Positions 17,529-26,199 of a stretch of DNA of 64,000 bases are shown here, one piece after another. Within the stretch, counting starts at the first letter, position 1; each line of letters opens with the position of its first letter. The position numbers and the translations under genes are program-made. The DNA lies in contig NZ_VOHA01000002.1 of the NCBI RefSeq assembly GCF_007859315.1, positions 310,001-374,000 of the forward strand, written 5' to 3'. The notes beneath the pieces are model-generated. The model searched no databases, had not been told where the DNA came from, and saw only the letters and a program-made list of their open reading frames with translations. Source of the stretch: Reyranella sp. CPCC 100927. Lineage in GTDB: Bacteria > Pseudomonadota > Alphaproteobacteria > Reyranellales > Reyranellaceae.

Positions 17529-18470
17529 TTATCGCTCCTTCATCTCGAAAAACGTGATCTCATTCGGACGATCGATATACCACGCCGTGGTCGGCGCCAC
17601 CTGCCCCGGCGCCACGACGGCGGGTCCGGTGGGCTCCAGCAGGAGCCAGTTCCGGCCGCCCTGGGCGATCACCGCATCGCCCTCACGGGGCGGCAGGTCG
17701 ACCGCCAGGGCAACATGCTGCGGCAGGGTGACGAACAGCAGCCGCCGGTCCGGCGTCAGGGTCCGCAGGATCGCCGCCAGCGCCACCACCTTGCTGTCGC
17801 AGTCGCCGCGGTTGAGCTTGAACATCGCCGGCGGCGGCGCGTATTCGATACCCCCCGTCGTCGCCGGGCTGGTCAGGTCGTCGTAGGGGATCGACTGGAT
17901 GAAGTTCAGCGCCCGCGCCAGGCGGGCCCGCTCGTCCACCCCTGCGGTCTGCGCCGCCAACGCCTTGGCCACGGGCCGCAGGCCGGATGTATTGCGCCGG
18001 GTCGCTTCCGGATAATCCATGTGGATGGCGGGACCGACGGCACGCCGCGCATGCTTGCGCAGCCACTCCTGTCGCGCACTTTCGATGATGTCGTCCATGC
18101 GGGCATTGAACGCATCGCGCTTGGCGGCGCTGTCGGCATGGATCAGGAAGGACATGCCGTCACCGACCCTCTTGGCCTCCAGGACGACGCCGGCCCGCTT
18201 GGCCTCGCGCGCCAGCGCCGCCTCGACATGACCATAGAGCAGCGGGATCAAATAGTCCCGGAACAGCACCATCGCGGCTTCGATGTCGATGGATGGCAGC
18301 TGGAAGGCGAGGTTGTGAGCGGCGCCCTCGGCGTCCTTGAAGGTGTAGGAAAACTGAACATCGCTGCCGATGGGACGCTGCGCGAAGGCGCTCTGCTGTG
18401 CATGCGCAGCGGATGCCGCGGCCGTCAGGGCGAGGCTCAGCACCGCCAACCGCGCGGCACGCCACAGCAT
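17529..18470 (-). CDS. Secreted transglutaminase-like protein, paralogue 1
   Basis: 313 residues from MLWRAARLAVL, chosen because a clean Sec signal peptide ends at AAHA-QQ near residue 23. The C-terminal third has a transglutaminase-like core: Cys224 in NRGDCDSK, His252 in LPQHVALAV, and an acidic third position Glu279 in WLLLEPTGP. It therefore probably acts in the periplasm as a thiol acyltransferase or protease. The N-terminal 190 residues are helical and match no family I know. A paralogue lies at 20965-21921, on the other side of the kinase gene. It shares an operon with the cyclase-FHA gene. Confidence 0.75.
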   Translation of the reverse strand: MLWRAARLAVLSLALTAAASAAHAQQSAFAQRPIGSDVQFSYTFKDAEGAAHNLAFQLPSIDIEAAMVLFRDYLIPLLYGHVEAALAREAKRAGVVLEAKRVGDGMSFLIHADSAAKRDAFNARMDDIIESARQEWLRKHARRAVGPAIHMDYPEATRRNTSGLRPVAKALAAQTAGVDERARLARALNFIQSIPYDDLTSPATTGGIEYAPPPAMFKLNRGDCDSKVVALAAILRTLTPDRRLLFVTLPQHVALAVDLPPREGDAVIAQGGRNWLLLEPTGPAVVAPGQVAPTTAWYIDRPNEITFFEMKER

Positions 18471-18630
18471 GGCCGTGGCTGGCCGCCGATCAGCCGTGAC
18501 GATCAGCGCCGCAGTCGGCCTCCGTGTTGGTTCGCAAGCTCGCACCATGTCCCGCCAGATGTGTCACCGCCAAAATCACCTGTGCCGATATCGCACAGGC
18601 GGCGGGGTCCTTGCCAGACAGGGATAAACC

Positions 18631-20619
18631 CTATTGCCGGCGCAGGTTCAGCGTGCACTGGGGCCGAACCGTCTCCTGGCGGCCACCCAAGGTCCGCGCC
18701 GTACCGGTGACGGCCAGGGAATCGCCGGCCGGACGTCCCCGCAGCGACGCGACCCATTCCCGCCCTTCCTGGCCGATCCATTCGAGATCGGCCACCACCG
18801 AACCCTCGCTGATGCGCAGCGCAATCCTCATGCCCTGGACCGTGGCACGCCCCTGTCCGGCCGCCACCGGGATGCTCGCCGCTCCCTTGGGTCCGCCGGG
18901 ATAGCACTCGACCACGCCGCTCCACGTCCCATCGACGCCACCCGGTGTCCGCCGCGCCGCTTCTTCCTGCTGCCGGCGGGCATCAGCCTCGCTCTTGCGC
19001 CGCGCTTCATCGGCCGCCCGACGACGCGCCTCCTCGTCCTGTTGTCGACGCGCATCGGCATCGGTCTTGCGCCGTGCCTCATCGGCTGCCCGCCGACGGG
19101 CCTCCTCGTCCTGCTGCCGCCGCGCATCGGCATCGGCATTGCGGCGGGCTTCTTCGGCGGCGCGGCGCCGCGCCTCCTCCGCCTGCTGCTGTCGCGCCGC
19201 CTCGGCCGCCTGGCGGCGGGCCTCTTCCTGCTGCCGCTGCGCTGTTTCCTGCTCCAGTTGAGCCTGACGCCTTGCCTCCTCTTCGGCGCGACGCTGCGCT
19301 TCGGCCTGCTCGGCGGCGCGGCGCGCCTGCGCCTCGGCATCACGACGAGCCTGTTCTTCGGCCTGGCGGCGTGTTTGCTCTTCGGCCTCACGGCGGGCCT
19401 GTTCCTCGGCCTGCCGACGGGCCGCCTCCGCCTGGCGCTGCGCCTCCAGTTCGCGCTGCCGCGCTTCGGCGGCCAGGCGCTCGACCTCGGCGCGCTCCTG
19501 CGCGTCGCGGACATAGACATAGCCGCCGCCCGCAACGCCGGCGACGAGCAGCAACACCGCGGCGGCAATCGCCCAGCGCCGAGAACCGGGCTGTCGTGCA
19601 TCGGCGCGTGACACGCGCGTCTTGGAGTCGTCGTCGGCGGCTGCCGGCGCTGCCGCCGGCAACAGCGGCGCGGCTTTCGTCGGTGGACCACCCAGCAGCA
19701 TCGGGCGCCAGGCGGCGATGGTGGCCGGCCGATCCTGTGCCTTCAGCGCCAATCCGGCATCAATGCCGGCCAGCAGCCGCGCCGGGTAACGACCGGCAAC
19801 GGCGCGCGACGCCGGCACCAGCCGATCGTCCAGCAACCGCTCCATGGCGGTCGGCGGCATGCTGCCGGTCACGCACTGATAGAGAGTCGCCGCCAGCCCA
19901 TAGATATCCGTATAGGGACCCTGTGTCGTCGAGGTGAACTGCTCGGCGGCGGCGTAACCCGGCGTGTAGACCGCGGTCATGGCCTGCGTCCGCCCGGCGA
20001 CGGCGGCACGGGCGGCACCGAAATCGAGCAACGTGGGACGCCCCTCGTCATCGAGCGTGATGTTCGAGGGCTTGATGTCGCGATGCAGGATGCCGACCCC
20101 GTGCACGCGCTCCAGGCCCTCCAGCAACGGCTTCAGCAGTGACTCGATCACTTCCGGTGCCAGTCGCCCGTCGCGCTTGAGACGCGCCTCCAGCGTCTCG
20201 CCGCGCAGCAGCTCCATCACCATGTAGGCGGTGCCGTTGGCTTCCAGAAAATCATAGACCCGCACAATGGCGGGCGCGTTCTCGAAGCGCGCCAGGGTCT
20301 GCGCCTCGGCCAGGAAGCGTTCGCGGCCCCAGCGGAAGTCGTCGGCCAGGCGGGTCGAGCGCGGCAGGACCTGGGTACCGCCGTGACGTACCGCCAGCGA
20401 CGCCGGCAGATACTCCTTCACCGCAACGGCGCGATCGAGCTGTGCGTCGTGGGCGCGATAGGTGATGCCGAACGTGCCCTGCCCCAGGGTCTCGATCAGC
20501 TGGTACCGCGCCAACGGGTAGCCGGCCGGCAACGACACGAAGTCATCGCCGCTGACAATGTCGCCGGACCGGGGTGGACTCGTACGCGTTTCGTCCAAGG
20601 GCGGCTCCTGTGCCGTCAT
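18631..20619 (-). CDS. Membrane Ser/Thr protein kinase (PknB-like) with TolA-like coiled coil
   Basis: 662 residues from MTAQEPPLDET; an upstream Met would overlap the promoter. The cytoplasmic kinase domain (about 40-305) has GQGTFG, the catalytic Lys68 (VAVKEY), HRDIKPSN (about 179) and DFGAARA (about 199), so it looks active. One transmembrane helix (about 349-370) leads to a long Ala/Arg/Glu-rich coiled coil (about 372-557) and a small globular C-terminal domain of about 105 residues (GTWSGVVECYPG onward), predicted periplasmic. Transglutaminase-like paralogues flank it. A weak terminator-like hairpin (CCTGTGC/GCACAGG, 18579-18599) follows the gene. It is probably a sensor kinase; the ligand is unknown. 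Confidence 0.92.
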   Translation of the reverse strand: MTAQEPPLDETRTSPPRSGDIVSGDDFVSLPAGYPLARYQLIETLGQGTFGITYRAHDAQLDRAVAVKEYLPASLAVRHGGTQVLPRSTRLADDFRWGRERFLAEAQTLARFENAPAIVRVYDFLEANGTAYMVMELLRGETLEARLKRDGRLAPEVIESLLKPLLEGLERVHGVGILHRDIKPSNITLDDEGRPTLLDFGAARAAVAGRTQAMTAVYTPGYAAAEQFTSTTQGPYTDIYGLAATLYQCVTGSMPPTAMERLLDDRLVPASRAVAGRYPARLLAGIDAGLALKAQDRPATIAAWRPMLLGGPPTKAAPLLPAAAPAAADDDSKTRVSRADARQPGSRRWAIAAAVLLLVAGVAGGGYVYVRDAQERAEVERLAAEARQRELEAQRQAEAARRQAEEQARREAEEQTRRQAEEQARRDAEAQARRAAEQAEAQRRAEEEARRQAQLEQETAQRQQEEARRQAAEAARQQQAEEARRRAAEEARRNADADARRQQDEEARRRAADEARRKTDADARRQQDEEARRRAADEARRKSEADARRQQEEAARRTPGGVDGTWSGVVECYPGGPKGAASIPVAAGQGRATVQGMRIALRISEGSVVADLEWIGQEGREWVASLRGRPAGDSLAVTGTARTLGGRQETVRPQCTLNLRRQ
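18949..19140 (-). repeat. 72-bp tandem coding repeat in the kinase coiled coil
   Basis: A 24-residue unit (ADARRQQDEEARRRAADEAR plus about four residues) is repeated about 2.7 times in frame, giving a 72-bp DNA repeat. Such exact heptad-like repeats make the coiled-coil length prone to slippage between strains. Confidence 0.8.
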
Positions 20620-20643
20620 GCCGGCTGCCGCGAGCGAACCTGG

Positions 20644-20672
20644 ATTATGACAAAATGAGTGACAACTCACAA
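20644..20672 (-). promoter_or_regulatory. Sigma-70-type promoter for the kinase gene
   Basis: On the minus strand TTGTGA (20667-20672), a 17-base spacer and CATAAT (20644-20649) sit about 25 bases before the chosen ATG at 20619. This supports that start over the frame's earlier Met at 20676. Confidence 0.55.
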
Positions 20673-20753
20673 GCAATATAGATGTGGCCCACGGGCCTCG
20701 TACTCGGAATCGCTCGTGTCATCCCGACAGCCTGTGATTTTATGGGCCCACGC

Positions 20754-20840
20754 TGTCATCCCGAGCGCAGCGAGGGATCTTTTCCGGCCGTGAGCGGGCC
20801 CAGAAATTGCCAAAAGATTCCTCGCTACGCTCGGAATGAC
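20754..20840. repeat. REP family-1 palindrome, degenerate copy
   Basis: The left arm GTCATCCCGAGCGCAGCGAG and the right arm ending CTCGCTACGCTCGGAATGAC surround a loop of about 35 bases. The right arm has diverged (GATTCCTCGCTACG), so the copy is older. It lies between the kinase and the second transglutaminase-like gene. Confidence 0.85.
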
Positions 20841-20860
20841 AGCGCGAAGCGATAAAGATC

Positions 20861-20947
20861 ACATCCTCCGAGCGCAGCCAGGGATCTTCCGCAAGTGATG
20901 TGCGGGTGCGCCTGCATCAAAAGATCCCTCGCCACGCCCGGGATGAC
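20861..20947. repeat. REP family-1 palindrome, second adjacent copy
   Basis: The left arm CATCCTCCGAGCGCAGCCAG and the right arm GATCCCTCGCCACGCCCGGG are both diverged. This copy lies only 20 bases from the preceding one, making a tandem pair in the 288-base gap downstream of the second transglutaminase-like gene. Confidence 0.75.
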
Positions 20948-20964
20948 TCGAGCGATAGCGGGTA

Positions 20965-21921
20965 CTAGGCGCTGAGCGGCCAGACCGAGAAGTTCTGGGC
21001 GTCCAGGAAGCGTGCCGTTTGCGGGGCGACGCGGCCGACCGGCGCCATGGCCGGCCCGGCCGCCTCGAGAGCAATGAACACGCGGCCATCGCGGCGCACC
21101 CAGGCATCGCCTTCGCGCCACGGCACGTCGACGCCCAGGATCGCGTGTCCGGGCATGGTCGCCATGGCGCTGCGGCGATGGGGGGCCACGGCCCGCAGCA
21201 CGCAGGCCAGCGCCACCGCCTTGCTGTCGCAGTCGCCGCGATTGAGATCCAGCAACGTCGGCGGCGGCGCAAAGTCGTAACCGCCGTTGCGCACGCGGTC
21301 GGTCAGTTCGTCGTAGGGAATGGCCTGGAAGAACGACAGGGCGAGCGCAACGCGGGCCCGCTCGTCGGCATTGCCGGCGATCGCCAGCAAGGCCTGGGCC
21401 AGCGGCCACAGCGCGCGCGCGTAGCGACGCGCCGCCGCGACGTAGTCGACCGAGATGGTGTTGCCATCGACGCGGCGCAGATAGGCCTCGGTGTAGCGCG
21501 CCCGGTTCTGCTCGATCGTCTGCCTGACCTGCCGGTTGGCATCGGCCAGCAGGTGCTGCGGGCCGTTCAGGCGGTAGGCGATGCCGGCCGTGTCGACGGT
21601 CATCGACCGCCGCTCGATCTCGAGTTTCACCTCCGGCCACCCGGCGGCGGTCAGCCGGATCGCGGACTCGATGTAGTCGCGCAACCCTTCAAGCGAGAAC
21701 TCGCGGAACAATCGCGCGGCCTGGTCGATCTCGGCTGCCGCCAGCGCAAAACTGATATCGCGCTCGCGCTGCTCATGATCGAGCCAGCGTACGCGATACT
21801 GGCTTTGCCCGGCGTAACGCTGGCGCTGGAACGACAGCTGCCGCGCCGCCAGTGGATGGGATGCCAGCGAAACCGCCAGTCCAACCCCTCCCGCCAGCAC
21901 AGCGCGGCGGCGCAGGGACAT
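20965..21921 (-). CDS. Secreted transglutaminase-like protein, paralogue 2
   Basis: 318 residues. The N-terminus MSLRRRAVLAGGVGLAVSLA is a Tat-like signal, unlike the Sec-type signal of paralogue 1. It shares the core LNRGDCDSKAVALACVLRAV (Cys), MPGHAILGVDVP (His), ALEAAGPA (Glu) and the closing GRVAPQTARFLDAQN block, as well as the FFQAIPYDELT motif before the Cys. The two are ancient paralogues with the same fold and probable thiol catalysis. Its start lies three bases after the enoyl-CoA hydratase stop, so it is transcribed with that gene, and it sits immediately upstream of the kinase unit. Confidence 0.75.
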   Translation of the reverse strand: MSLRRRAVLAGGVGLAVSLASHPLAARQLSFQRQRYAGQSQYRVRWLDHEQRERDISFALAAAEIDQAARLFREFSLEGLRDYIESAIRLTAAGWPEVKLEIERRSMTVDTAGIAYRLNGPQHLLADANRQVRQTIEQNRARYTEAYLRRVDGNTISVDYVAAARRYARALWPLAQALLAIAGNADERARVALALSFFQAIPYDELTDRVRNGGYDFAPPPTLLDLNRGDCDSKAVALACVLRAVAPHRRSAMATMPGHAILGVDVPWREGDAWVRRDGRVFIALEAAGPAMAPVGRVAPQTARFLDAQNFSVWPLSA

Positions 21922-21924
21922 GGG

Positions 21925-22710
21925 TCAGCGCCCCCGGAAGACCGGCTTGCGCTTGTCGTTCACGGCGGCGATCCCTTCGACGAGGTCGTCGGACATCGCG
22001 CAGGTGCGGATGCGCTGGCGGATCACATCCTCGTCGAACACGGCGCAGGCGATGTCGTTGATCGACGCCTTCATGCCGGTGAGCGACAGCGGCGCCAGGC
22101 CGCCCAGGGTACCGGCCAGTCCGTCGACCTTGGCGGCGAACGCGGCGCGATCGACCAGCCAGTCGAGGTAGCCGATGCGATGCAGTTCGGCGTCATCGAA
22201 CTCCTCGGCCAGCAGCAGGAAGCGCTTGGCGATGCCGGGGCCGAGCCGCTCGGTGAAACGCCGCAGCCCGCTGGGATAGTAGTGCAGGCCCAGCCGGCCC
22301 GCCGGCAGGAAGGCGCGCATGCCGCGGATGCCGACGCGGAAATCACAGGCCAGCGCCAGGTCGGTGCCGCCGCCATAGACGCTGCCGTTGAGCGCCCCGA
22401 TGGTGGGCACGCGGCTGGCCTCCAGGCGGTCGCACAGCACCTCGAAGCCGTAGCGCCGGCCATCGCCGCCGTCCTCGTTGCCCGAGGCGGCGCCGGGCTT
22501 CAGCGAGCCCAGGTCGAAGCCGGCACAGAACGTTTTTTCACCGGCACCGGTGACGACCAGCAGGCGGACATCGGTCGCCTTCTCGATCGTATCGAGATGA
22601 CCGATGAAGGCCTTGATGTCGGCCGGCGCCAGCCGGTTGTGCACCGCCGGGTTGTTGAGGGTGATGGTGGCCCGGGGGCCGTCGATGGTCAGCAGAATAT
22701 GCTCGCTCAT
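21925..22710 (-). CDS. Enoyl-CoA hydratase/isomerase family protein
   Basis: A 261-residue crotonase-fold protein. It has the oxyanion-hole segments KTFCAGFDLGSL and ALNGSVYGGGTDLALACDFRVG and the C-terminal trimerisation helix region. Glu catalytic residues of classical hydratases are not clearly conserved: LPAGRLGLHYYPSG replaces the usual E-containing loop. It may therefore catalyse isomerisation or another crotonase reaction. It is divergent from an acyl-CoA dehydrogenase, suggesting shared beta-oxidation-like metabolism, and is co-transcribed with a secreted transglutaminase-like gene, an odd pairing. Confidence 0.88.
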   Translation of the reverse strand: MSEHILLTIDGPRATITLNNPAVHNRLAPADIKAFIGHLDTIEKATDVRLLVVTGAGEKTFCAGFDLGSLKPGAASGNEDGGDGRRYGFEVLCDRLEASRVPTIGALNGSVYGGGTDLALACDFRVGIRGMRAFLPAGRLGLHYYPSGLRRFTERLGPGIAKRFLLLAEEFDDAELHRIGYLDWLVDRAAFAAKVDGLAGTLGGLAPLSLTGMKASINDIACAVFDEDVIRQRIRTCAMSDDLVEGIAAVNDKRKPVFRGR

Positions 22711-22823
22711 GACCGCATTTTATCGCGAGTCACCCGGCCTGCGCCATGGTCAGGAAACATTGCCGACCTGCCCGGCCGCACCTATGGTGCGCGAAAGATC
22801 ACCAAGCAGCCGAGGCGTCCGCA

Positions 22824-24614
22824 ATGACCTACACCGCACCGCTCGCCGACATCCGCTTCACCCTGCGCGAGATCGCCGGCCAGGCGGCGGTCGCCGGGCT
22901 GCCCGGCTACGAGAACGCGACCGAGGACATGATCGACGCGGTGCTGGAGGAGGCCGGCAAGCTGTCGGGCAACGCGCTGGCACCGCTCAACCGCATCGGC
23001 GACCAGAAAGGCGTCAAGCTGGAGAACGGCGTGGTGCGCACGCCCGAGGGGTTCGCCGGCGTCTACCAGCAGTTCATCGACGGTGGCTGGAACTCGCTGC
23101 CGTTCGATCCCGAGTACGGCGGCCAGGGCATGCCGTGGTTGCTGGCCACCGCCGTGCAGGAGATGTGGCAGTCGGCCAACATGGGCTTCGGGCTGGTGCT
23201 GCTGCTGAACCAGGGCGCCATCGACGCCATCCACCATCACGGCTCGGCCGAGCAGAAGGCGACCTACCTGCCCAAGATGGTGTCCGGCGCCTGGACCGGC
23301 ACGATGAACCTCACCGAACCGCAGGCCGGCTCCGACCTGGCGCAACTGCGCAGCCGCGCCATACCGCAGGGTGATCACTACCTGGTCTCCGGCCAGAAGA
23401 TCTTCATCACCTACGGCGAGCACGACATGGCCGAGAACATCGTGCACCTGGTGCTGGCGCGCACGCCCGACGCGCCGCCGGGCGTGCGCGGCATCTCGCT
23501 GTTCATCGTGCCCAAGTTCCTGCCCAACGCCGACGGTACGCCCGGCAAGCGCAACGACGTGCGCTGCGTGTCGGTCGAGCACAAGCTTGGCATCCATGCC
23601 AGCCCGACCTGCGTGATGTCGTTTGGCGACGATGGCGGCGCCATCGGCTATCGCATCGGCGAGGAAGGCCGCGGCCTCTCCTACATGTTCACCATGATGA
23701 ACAACGCGCGGCTGGCGGTGGGCGTGCAGGGCCTGGCCATCGCCGAGCGCGCCTATCAGCAGGCCGTCGCCTATGCAAAGACCCGCGTGCAGTCGAAAGA
23801 CGACACCAGGCCCGACCCCAAGCCGGTGGCGATCGTGCGCCACGCCGACATCCGGCGCATGCTGATGACGATGCGCAGCCAGATCGAGGCCATGCGCGGC
23901 CTGGGCTATTACACCGCCGCCGGTATCGATTGCGCGTTGAAGCATGCCGATGACGCCACCCGGCGCCAGGCGCAGGATCGCGTCGATCTGCTGATCCCGA
24001 TCGTCAAGGCCTGGTTCACCGACCTGGGTAACGAGATCGCATCGCTGGGCGTGCAGGTGCATGGCGGCATGGGCTTCATCGAGGAGACCGGCGCCGCGCA
24101 GCATCTGCGCGATGCCCGCATCCTGCCGATCTACGAAGGCACCAACGGCATCCAGGCCCGCGACCTGGTCGGCCGCAAGGTCGCCAAGGACGGCGGCGAG
24201 GCGATGCGCGGCCTGACCGCCGAGATGCGTGGGTTGGCCACCGAGCTGTCGACGGTCACCGGCGATGACATGGCGGTCCTGGCGGACGCAGTCGGCACGG
24301 CCGCCGATGCGCTCGACGAGGCCACGGCCTGGGTGGCGGAAACCGGCAAGGCGGACCTGGGCGCCGCGCTGGCCGGCTCGGTCCCGTTCCTGCGCCTGGC
24401 GGGCACGGCGCTGGGCGGCTGGCTGCTGGCCAAGGGCGCGCTGGTGGCGCACCGCCACCTCGCCGGCCGCGCCGGTGATCCGGCCTTCAACGAGGCCAAG
24501 ATCGTCACGGCGCGCTTCTATGCCGAGGTGATCCTGCCGCCGGCGCTGGCCCAGCTCGGCCCGCTGAAAAGCGCCGGCCGCACGGTGTTCGCGCTGGCCG
24601 AGGAACAGTTCTGA
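22824..24614 (+). CDS. Acyl-CoA dehydrogenase, DmdC-like
   Basis: 596 residues from MTYTAPLADIRF, the standard N-terminus of the DmdC-like branch. An N-terminal helical extension precedes the FAD-binding acyl-CoA dehydrogenase fold. GTMNLTEPQAGSDL and the catalytic region QVHGGMGFIEETG...RDARILPIYEGTNGIQ are clear, and a C-terminal ACAD-associated domain follows (about 470-596). DmdC oxidises methylmercaptopropionyl-CoA, but most members are general medium-chain dehydrogenases, so the substrate is not assigned. It faces the enoyl-CoA hydratase gene across a gap of about 110 bases. Confidence 0.92.
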   Translation: MTYTAPLADIRFTLREIAGQAAVAGLPGYENATEDMIDAVLEEAGKLSGNALAPLNRIGDQKGVKLENGVVRTPEGFAGVYQQFIDGGWNSLPFDPEYGGQGMPWLLATAVQEMWQSANMGFGLVLLLNQGAIDAIHHHGSAEQKATYLPKMVSGAWTGTMNLTEPQAGSDLAQLRSRAIPQGDHYLVSGQKIFITYGEHDMAENIVHLVLARTPDAPPGVRGISLFIVPKFLPNADGTPGKRNDVRCVSVEHKLGIHASPTCVMSFGDDGGAIGYRIGEEGRGLSYMFTMMNNARLAVGVQGLAIAERAYQQAVAYAKTRVQSKDDTRPDPKPVAIVRHADIRRMLMTMRSQIEAMRGLGYYTAAGIDCALKHADDATRRQAQDRVDLLIPIVKAWFTDLGNEIASLGVQVHGGMGFIEETGAAQHLRDARILPIYEGTNGIQARDLVGRKVAKDGGEAMRGLTAEMRGLATELSTVTGDDMAVLADAVGTAADALDEATAWVAETGKADLGAALAGSVPFLRLAGTALGGWLLAKGALVAHRHLAGRAGDPAFNEAKIVTARFYAEVILPPALAQLGPLKSAGRTVFALAEEQF

Positions 24615-24691
24615 CCTGGGAGCGCGGGCGTCCCGCCCGCATGGGCGCGAAGCGCCAGGACATGAGCGGGCCAGAGGCCCGCGCTCCCAGG
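24615..24691. repeat. Palindromic repeat family 2, compact copy
   Basis: Perfect 15-bp termini CCTGGGAGCGCGGGC (24615-24629) and GCCCGCGCTCCCAGG (24677-24691) begin immediately after the acyl-CoA dehydrogenase stop. An upstream open stretch of the P450 frame runs through this repeat, which argues against earlier P450 starts. Confidence 0.9.
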
Positions 24692-24709
24692 GATAACGCG
24701 GTTCAGCCC

Positions 24710-25960
24710 ATGACGGTCACAACAGCTCCCGGCGTCATCGAACTACCCGACGACGAGGCGCGTGCCTTCGCCCAATCGTTCGACCTGGCGAACCTGACGC
24801 GTGACTTCCTCGACGATCCCTTCCCGCGCTACCACGCGCTGCGCCGCTTCGCGCCGGTCAAGCGGTTGCCGGACGGCAGCGTGTTCCTCAGCCGCTACAC
24901 CGACATCCAGCTCTGCTATCGCGATGCGCGCATGAGCTCGGACAAGAAGGCCGAGTTCGGACCGAAGTTCGGCGTCGGCTCGCCGCTCTATCGGCACCAC
25001 ACCACCAGCCTGGTGTTCAACGACCCGCCGCTGCACACGCGCGTGCGCAAGCTGCTGGCCGCCGCCTTCACGCCGCGGGCGCTGAAGGCGCTGGAGCCGC
25101 GTGTCGTGGCGATCGTCGATCACCTGCTGGACCAGGCCGCCGATGCCGGCCGCATGGACGTGATCGAGGATTTCGGCTTCGCCCTGCCGGTCGAGGTGAT
25201 CTGCGACATGCTGGGCGTGCCGCGGGCCGAGCGCGACCCGTTCCGCCGTTATTCGCTGGCCATCCTGGGCGCGCTCGAGCCGGTGATCTCGGCCGAGAAA
25301 CAGAAGATCGGCGACGCTGCCGTGGCCGAGTTCTCTGCCTACCTGGATGACCTCATCGCCGAACGGCGCAAGCGGCCGGCCGACGACAACGATGTGCTGG
25401 GCACCCTGATCCACGGCGAGGTCGACGGCGAGCGCCTGACGCACGAAGAACTGGTGCAGAACTGCATCTTCCTGCTGAACGCCGGGCACGAGACGACGAC
25501 CAACCTGATCGGCAACACGCTCGATGCGCTGTTGCGCTTCCCCGATCAGCTGGCGCGGCTGAAAGACGATCCGACGCTGATCCGCACCGCCGTCGAGGAA
25601 GGGCTGCGCTTCGAAAGCTCCAACCAGCTCGGCAACCGCCGGCTGACGACGGACACCGTGATCGGCGGCGAGACACTGGCCGCCGGCACCTACGTCCATA
25701 TCGGCATCGGCGCCGCCAACCGCGATCCGGCCGAATTTGCCGAGCCCGACCGCTTCGACGCCGGGCGCACGCCCAATCGCCATGTCGCCTTCGGTTCCGG
25801 CGTCCATATGTGCCTGGGCGCGACGCTGGCACGCCTGGAAGGCACCATCGCGCTCGACCGGTTCATCCGGCGCTTCCCGGCCTATCGCCGCGACGGCGAT
25901 TTCGTCCGCGGCGGCCGCGCCCGCTTCCGCGGCTTCGCGCAGTATCCGGTGGCATGGTGA
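24710..25960 (+). CDS. Cytochrome P450
   Basis: 416 residues from MTVTTAPG. The I-helix motif AGHETTTN carries the oxygen-activating Thr region, EEGLRFES supplies the ExxR pair, and FGSGVHMCLGATLAR is the heme-binding loop with the axial Cys. It is a soluble class I bacterial P450 (CYP107/CYP123-like in general look), needing a ferredoxin and reductase that are not adjacent. The substrate is unknown; proximity to acyl-CoA and aromatic-degradation-type genes suggests a catabolic hydroxylation. Confidence 0.95.
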   Translation: MTVTTAPGVIELPDDEARAFAQSFDLANLTRDFLDDPFPRYHALRRFAPVKRLPDGSVFLSRYTDIQLCYRDARMSSDKKAEFGPKFGVGSPLYRHHTTSLVFNDPPLHTRVRKLLAAAFTPRALKALEPRVVAIVDHLLDQAADAGRMDVIEDFGFALPVEVICDMLGVPRAERDPFRRYSLAILGALEPVISAEKQKIGDAAVAEFSAYLDDLIAERRKRPADDNDVLGTLIHGEVDGERLTHEELVQNCIFLLNAGHETTTNLIGNTLDALLRFPDQLARLKDDPTLIRTAVEEGLRFESSNQLGNRRLTTDTVIGGETLAAGTYVHIGIGAANRDPAEFAEPDRFDAGRTPNRHVAFGSGVHMCLGATLARLEGTIALDRFIRRFPAYRRDGDFVRGGRARFRGFAQYPVAW

Positions 25961-25981
25961 TGGCCCCCTCTCCCGCAAAAT

Positions 25982-26193
25982 CCCTTCTCCCCGCGCAGGC
26001 GGAGAGAAGGTGCCCGTTCAGGTACTTCGACGCTTCGCGTCAAAGTACCTGAGGCGGATGAGGGGCTTTGCGGTCCCGATGCAGACCGCGTTGAGGCCAG
26101 CAAAATCCCGTCTTGTCGCGATGCCGCCGAAGCCCCTCATCCGGCCGCCGCGGCGCGGCGTCCACCTTCTCCCCGCCTGCGCGGGGAGAAGGG
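25982..26193. repeat. MITE-like repeat family 3, about 212 bp
   Basis: Terminal inverted repeats of about 28 bp (CCCTTCTCCCCGCGCAGGCG at the left, its complement at the right, one mismatch). An inner hairpin AGGTACTT-GACGC/GCGTC-AAGTACCT is at 26021-26051. It has no coding capacity and fills the gap between the P450 and the convergent hydratase gene. Related elements lie inside the primase-like gene at 60067 and 61938. Confidence 0.8.
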
Positions 26194-26199
26194 AGATCT

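Noticed and set aside
18949-19140. Regular 72-bp repeats considered as a CRISPR array
   Set aside because: The repeats are contiguous, in frame and encode a coiled coil; there are no unique spacers.
22782-24458. Minus-strand open frame opposite the acyl-CoA dehydrogenase
   Set aside because: Antisense shadow rich in His and Arg; the dehydrogenase is unmistakable.
24641-24709. Earlier start codons for the P450 gene
   Set aside because: They fall inside a palindromic repeat (24615-24691) that also occurs elsewhere; the start at 24710 matches normal P450 length.
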